From CAYPOY01 sp964412395 (GTDB lineage Bacteria > Chloroflexota > Anaerolineae > B4-G1), in the NCBI GenBank assembly GCA_964412395.1, contig CAYPOY010000249.1:1-7735 (forward strand): a DNA stretch of 7,735 bases, in the 5' to 3' direction. A program made the position numbers and the translations under genes. The notes below the pieces were generated by a model. The model was not told the origin of the DNA. It saw nothing but the letters and a program-made list of their open reading frames with translations, and did no database searches. Below are positions 5,121-7,735 of the stretch, one piece after another. Positions within the stretch are counted from its first letter, which is position 1. Each line of letters opens with the position of its first letter.

Positions 5121-5914
5121 CGCCTCCACCGATCGGCGATGGCCTTGAGGTCAGATGGCAGGTCGTCGCGCATGGCCTCCGCCAGGTAGCGCCTCAGGTC
5201 GCCAGCCGACAGGCGGAGCACGTGAAACACCTGGGGGTGTATCAGGCTGGAGAGCAGGGTCTTGCCGTCTATCCAACGGTGTAAACCGTCCATCGTTTGG
5301 CAAGCCTCGTCAATGTGCGCGGCCCGCTCGTCCAATGCAGTCTCAATCTCTTGCACAGCGGGCAGTCCGTATGCCCAGTTGCATAACTGATCGAGAATAA
5401 AACCCCGGTCGAACAGATGATCGCGCTGACCTGGCCGGAAAAACGACAATAGCCGGATGTGCCGGTTCCACGTGTCAATCAAATAGTTCGCCGCAGCGTA
5501 AAAGCGCAGTCGGTGCGCCCAGTCAAGCAGTGTCCTTTCGACGTGCGTGGGATCTTTCCACTCCGGCTCGCTTCTAGCGACGGCAGGCAGCCGGATGACT
5601 GTATCGGCAATGGCTCGTGGTTCCAGCAAATAGTTCTCTACGGCGTAGCGAGCGATGACGTAAACGTGGCTGTCCGGCGACAGACTGTCTTGCACCGTCT
5701 CGTCATCGTCAAAGTCCCGGTCTACGACACCGAAAGAAAGGATACTCTTCTGGATGTCGTCCTGCACCCTACGTTTGACCGCAGCCTTGCCCCCAACGTT
5801 GACAAACCGAACGTTCTTCTTGGGTGGGAACCACACGCGCCAGATTGTGTACGCGTTGTCCTCCACGTACACCACAGGACTCGCGCCAGCAAGCATATCC
5901 TCTGGTACCGTCAT
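5117..5914 (-). CDS. ariB: DUF4435 / TOPRIM-like effector, AriB-like component of a PARIS-type anti-phage system
   Basis: Start ATG 5914 overlaps the ATPase gene's TGA as ATGA, and GGAGGA (5922-5927) lies 7 bases upstream; a longer in-frame extension to 6031 runs over the ATPase gene and is rejected. The 265-residue protein has the DUF4435 layout: VVYVEDNAYTIW with E18 as the expected TOPRIM glutamate, FGVVDRDFDDDE with D65 and D67 as the acidic pair, and RYAVENYLLEPRAI with E93-N94, the typical EN block. In known PARIS systems AriB is held by the AriA ATPase and released when an anti-restriction phage protein is sensed, then acts as a nuclease on host tRNA to stop phage growth. Gene order and overlap match this pairing. 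The subfamily assignment is by motif and context; other ATPase plus DUF4435 pairs exist. Confidence 0.83.
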   Translation of the reverse strand: MTVPEDMLAGASPVVYVEDNAYTIWRVWFPPKKNVRFVNVGGKAAVKRRVQDDIQKSILSFGVVDRDFDDDETVQDSLSPDSHVYVIARYAVENYLLEPRAIADTVIRLPAVARSEPEWKDPTHVERTLLDWAHRLRFYAAANYLIDTWNRHIRLLSFFRPGQRDHLFDRGFILDQLCNWAYGLPAVQEIETALDERAAHIDEACQTMDGLHRWIDGKTLLSSLIHPQVFHVLRLSAGDLRRYLAEAMRDDLPSDLKAIADRWRR

Positions 5915-6993
5915 TGCCCTTTCCTCCACCCAAAGACGTCGTCCAACAGGATCAATTCGTGTTCGTAGACAGAGCGGGCGACTTCCTCGGAATGAGTGGC
6001 GATGATCATCTGCGCATCGTACTGGCGGCACAGATCGGTCAGCGTCTCAATGAGGCGGGCCTGCCACCCCGGGTGCAGGTGGATTTCCGGTTCGTCAATC
6101 AGCAGCAGGCTGCCCCGGCGGATGCGGCGTTGCACCTCGGCCAGGAACAGCAGTATCTGTTTTTCGCCGGAACTCAGTTCGTCCAGGCTGAACTTCTGAC
6201 CATCCTCGCCCACGACCTGTACGCGAAAGGTCGCCCTACTCACGCCGGCGATTCTCTTGCGCGTTAGAAACTTGTTCACGACCTCCAGGAATTCTTGGAA
6301 GGTCGGGTACGCTTGCTCTTCTTTCTCCGGCGTTCCCAGTTGCGGAAAGTGCTCCCTGGCATAAAGAGCGACGATGAAACTCTCCAACGATCCCTCCCAT
6401 TTCTGGCTGTCGGAAAAGCGCCACACCCATTCGTGCTCTCTGCCCTCGGCGATGATCTGCCCTTTCTCTTTAGCCGCCAACTCGCGCCGTTCCGAAGGGA
6501 AATACAGCGTCGTGGGCCTCTCCCCTTTCATCCAATCCCGTTGGACAGGCCAGTCCAGGGATATGTAATTTCCTGGGGCTCGCTGAATGTAATGCCAGTT
6601 GGCGACCGTATCACCGGTGAGCGCGCATAGATAGGGTACGTCAGGTGTGTCAATTCGAGACAGCCAGTGTTCAGGCCCGAGGGCAACAACGAGCGGCCAT
6701 CCCGCTGGTACTTGATACCGTGGGGTGGGGTTGGACAGAGCTGGCATGTCGCGCAGTTCGAGTTTAGCTCGAATCTGGTTGGGTATCAGCCACGTCTGCA
6801 AAGGCTCTTTTGGCCTGACCACGATCAGGTTCATCAAGGTATAGATTGCGTCCAAGATAGTGGTTTTGCCGGAACCGTTGCTGCCAGCGATGACGGTGCG
6901 AGTACGTATCTGCTCCGTGATTGGATCAAGCAAGTCCAAGTCTATGGGGGGCAGTCCCCGTACGTCTTTCAAGTAGATAGATTTGACTCTCAT
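5911..6993 (-). CDS. ariA: AAA/ABC-type ATPase (AAA_15/AAA_21-like), AriA-like sensor of a PARIS-type system
   Basis: ATG 6993 has GAGGTG (7001-7006) 7 bases upstream. The 360-residue protein shows a complete ABC/SMC-like ATPase: Walker A GSNGSGKT at 37-44, signature LSSGEKQ at 273-279, Walker B LLLIDEPEIHLHP with D300-E301, and the H-loop THS with H334. The N-terminus (MRVKSIYLKDVRGL) is the usual first strand of this class. In PARIS, AriA assembles into an ATPase scaffold that holds the AriB toxin inactive and recognises phage anti-restriction proteins. The 1-gene distance, ATGA overlap and DUF4435 partner make this the best explanation; OLD-like or RecF-like ATPases share these motifs but come with other partners. 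No DUF4435 or toprim fusion is present at the C-terminus. Tandem promoters lie upstream. Confidence 0.83.
   Translation of the reverse strand: MRVKSIYLKDVRGLPPIDLDLLDPITEQIRTRTVIAGSNGSGKTTILDAIYTLMNLIVVRPKEPLQTWLIPNQIRAKLELRDMPALSNPTPRYQVPAGWPLVVALGPEHWLSRIDTPDVPYLCALTGDTVANWHYIQRAPGNYISLDWPVQRDWMKGERPTTLYFPSERRELAAKEKGQIIAEGREHEWVWRFSDSQKWEGSLESFIVALYAREHFPQLGTPEKEEQAYPTFQEFLEVVNKFLTRKRIAGVSRATFRVQVVGEDGQKFSLDELSSGEKQILLFLAEVQRRIRRGSLLLIDEPEIHLHPGWQARLIETLTDLCRQYDAQMIIATHSEEVARSVYEHELILLDDVFGWRKGQ
5922..5927 (-). promoter_or_regulatory. Shine-Dalgarno site fixing the ariB start
   Basis: GGAGGA on the - strand, 7 bases before ATG 5914, inside the end of the ATPase gene. The same spacing is seen before the ATPase (7001-7006) and abiEii (3744-3749), which supports the start codons chosen here. 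Confidence 0.7.
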
Positions 6994-7042
6994 AGTCTTT
7001 CACCTCTTCCAACCCGCTATGATGACGCAGCGCAGGCCTTTA

Positions 7043-7070
7043 ATTGTCACCCATGTTCTGTTGTCGTCAA
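7043..7070 (-). promoter_or_regulatory. Second (proximal) sigma70-type promoter for the ariAB operon
   Basis: On the - strand, TTGACG (7065-7070), a 16-bp spacer and GACAAT (7043-7048) match 5 of 6 and 4 of 6 consensus bases. It lies between the stronger promoter upstream and ATG 6993. It could be an alternative start site, or chance similarity. Confidence 0.4.
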
Positions 7071-7079
7071 GCACACCTG

Positions 7080-7108
7080 ATTGTAGCCCAGGTGCGGGAT
7101 GCGGTCAA
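7080..7108 (-). promoter_or_regulatory. Sigma70-type promoter for the ariAB operon
   Basis: On the - strand, TTGACC (7103-7108), a 17-bp spacer and TACAAT (7080-7085) match consensus at 5 of 6 bases in each box with ideal spacing. Transcription would start near 7073 and leave a leader of about 80 bases before the ATPase gene. The rest of the gene-free stretch (6994-7274) shows nothing else I can support. Confidence 0.6.
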
Positions 7109-7274
7109 GCCAGCGCGATGAACAGGTGCGGCGTGCCCAGGATGGGGGAGCGTGGGTGTTAAGCTCTGGCGAGGGCATGTTCGGCTCCGCGAAGTGGACC
7201 AGGCACAGATTTCTTCCTGTGTGTTGGGTAGAGAATGCTTACAACAGGCCCATTTCAGCCAGCACATCCCGTGC

Positions 7275-7735
7275 CTATTCAAAGCCCAACTGCGCCGCGA
7301 TTTGCTGCTCACGGATGGCCTCGTCCACCCGGCCTTGTTGCCCATAGGCCAGGCCCAGGATGTAGCGCGCCTCGGCGTAGTCCGGGTTAACGCGCAGCGC
7401 GGCCTGGTACCCGCGGATGGCCTCGTCCGGACGGTTTTGTAGCAAGTAGACAAGACCCAGGTTGTGATGTGCCTCGACATAGTCAGGTCTGATGCGTAGC
7501 ACGGCATGGTACTCGCGGATGGCCTCGTCCCAACGGCCCTGCTGCACATAGGTCACACCCAGGTTGAAGCGTGCATCGGCAAAGTTCGGGTTGATGCGCA
7601 GTGCGGCCTCCAACTCGCGGATCTCGTCGTCCAGACAGCCTTGCTGCCCATGGACCAGGCCCAGGTTGAAGTGCGCTTCGGCCATGTCGGGGTTGATGCG
7701 CAGCGCGGCCTGGTACTCGCGGATGGCCTCGTCCA
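7275..7735 (-). CDS. Tetratricopeptide (TPR) repeat protein, N-terminal part outside window
   Basis: The frame is open through the right edge, so only the last 152 or so residues are seen. They consist of tandem 34-residue TPR units with the family pattern (AEAHFNLGLVHGQQGCLDDE, then AALRINP; ARFNLGVTYVQQGRWDEAI; AHHNLGLVYLLQNRPDEAI; ARYILGLAYGQQGRVDEAI), each with the canonical W/L-G-Y-A-P positions. TPRs are protein-interaction scaffolds; no partner can be named. It ends QIAAQLGFE at TAG 7275-7277, yet the frame continues after it for 11 codons (ARDVLAEMGLL) to TAA 7239-7241, which reads like the natural end of such a protein, so the amber codon may be a late mutation. It lies upstream of the ariAB promoters; a functional link with the defence genes is not shown. 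Confidence 0.88.
   Translation of the reverse strand, partial: DEAIREYQAALRINPDMAEAHFNLGLVHGQQGCLDDEIRELEAALRINPNFADARFNLGVTYVQQGRWDEAIREYHAVLRIRPDYVEAHHNLGLVYLLQNRPDEAIRGYQAALRVNPDYAEARYILGLAYGQQGRVDEAIREQQIAAQLGFE
7313..7735. repeat. 102-bp tandem repeats encoding the TPR units
   Basis: GGATGGCCTCGTCC recurs at 7313, 7415, 7517 and 7721, with a variant near 7619, giving a strict 102-bp period (34 codons). The DNA copies are similar enough to recombine, so copy number could vary between strains. Confidence 0.8.

Noticed and set aside
4710..5129. A complete Clp ATPase gene
   Set aside because: No Walker A, Walker B or second AAA+ domain is present in any frame nearby; homology starts abruptly next to the ariB-like stop.
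5459..5968. 169-codon open frame on the + strand
   Set aside because: It is antisense to the DUF4435 gene, whose motifs and ribosome site fit much better.
7067..7549. 160-codon open frame on the - strand
   Set aside because: It is a second-frame reading of the TPR repeats followed by intergenic DNA with promoters; Ser/Arg/Thr-rich and without a domain.
7313..7735. Possible CRISPR array from regular repeats
   Set aside because: The 102-bp period equals 34 codons and the units translate to canonical TPR motifs; there are no short repeats with unique spacers.
1..7735. tRNA or rRNA genes
   Set aside because: I saw no cloverleaf with a GTTCGA-type T arm and no rRNA-like conserved stretches; the gene-free parts are short and hold only promoters and hairpins.

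Overview
The window (about 7.7 kb, GC-rich, dense in small overlapping genes, good Shine-Dalgarno sites) looks like accessory DNA from a bacterial chromosome. Dispersed repeats embedded in coding sequence (the CCTTCGACAGGCTCAGGGC type at 267-288 and a C-run/G-run palindrome at 820-861) and the style of the TPR protein suggest Chloroflexota (Anaerolineae-like) or a similar GC-rich environmental lineage. That assignment is inference from pattern memory, not a database match.

The left part (1-2869) is read on the + strand and consists of small, poorly known genes: the end of a helix-turn-helix protein, a beta-clamp (DnaN-like) remnant lacking domain 1 and part of domain 2, three unrelated-looking small proteins that each carry two CxxC zinc-ribbon knuckles, a possible 45-residue ORF, and a ParB-like protein with a C-terminal zinc ribbon whose reading frame is broken at a GAGG x3 tandem repeat. 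Gene ends abut or overlap (for example ATGA at 926-929), as expected of an operon. A terminator- or attenuator-like hairpin lies inside it at 1898-1935.

The right part (2942-7735) is read on the - strand and is a defence cluster. In transcription order it holds a TPR-repeat protein running in from the right edge, a 281-bp intergenic stretch with two tandem sigma70-type promoters, an AAA/ABC-type ATPase and a DUF4435/TOPRIM-like protein joined by an ATGA overlap (a PARIS-like AriA/AriB pair), a ClpB/ClpC D1 fragment coupled to the end of AriB by another ATGA overlap, and then a separate AbiEi/AbiEii type IV toxin-antitoxin (AbiE) operon with its own promoter buried in an inverted-repeat operator. 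AbiEi and AbiEii are joined by a TGATG overlap.

The two halves converge at 2870-2941. The best leads for something new are the Clp D1 fragment as a possible third gene of the PARIS-like operon, the run of small zinc-ribbon genes with the ParB-like protein, and the slippage-type GAGG repeat that decides whether the ParB-like protein is made.
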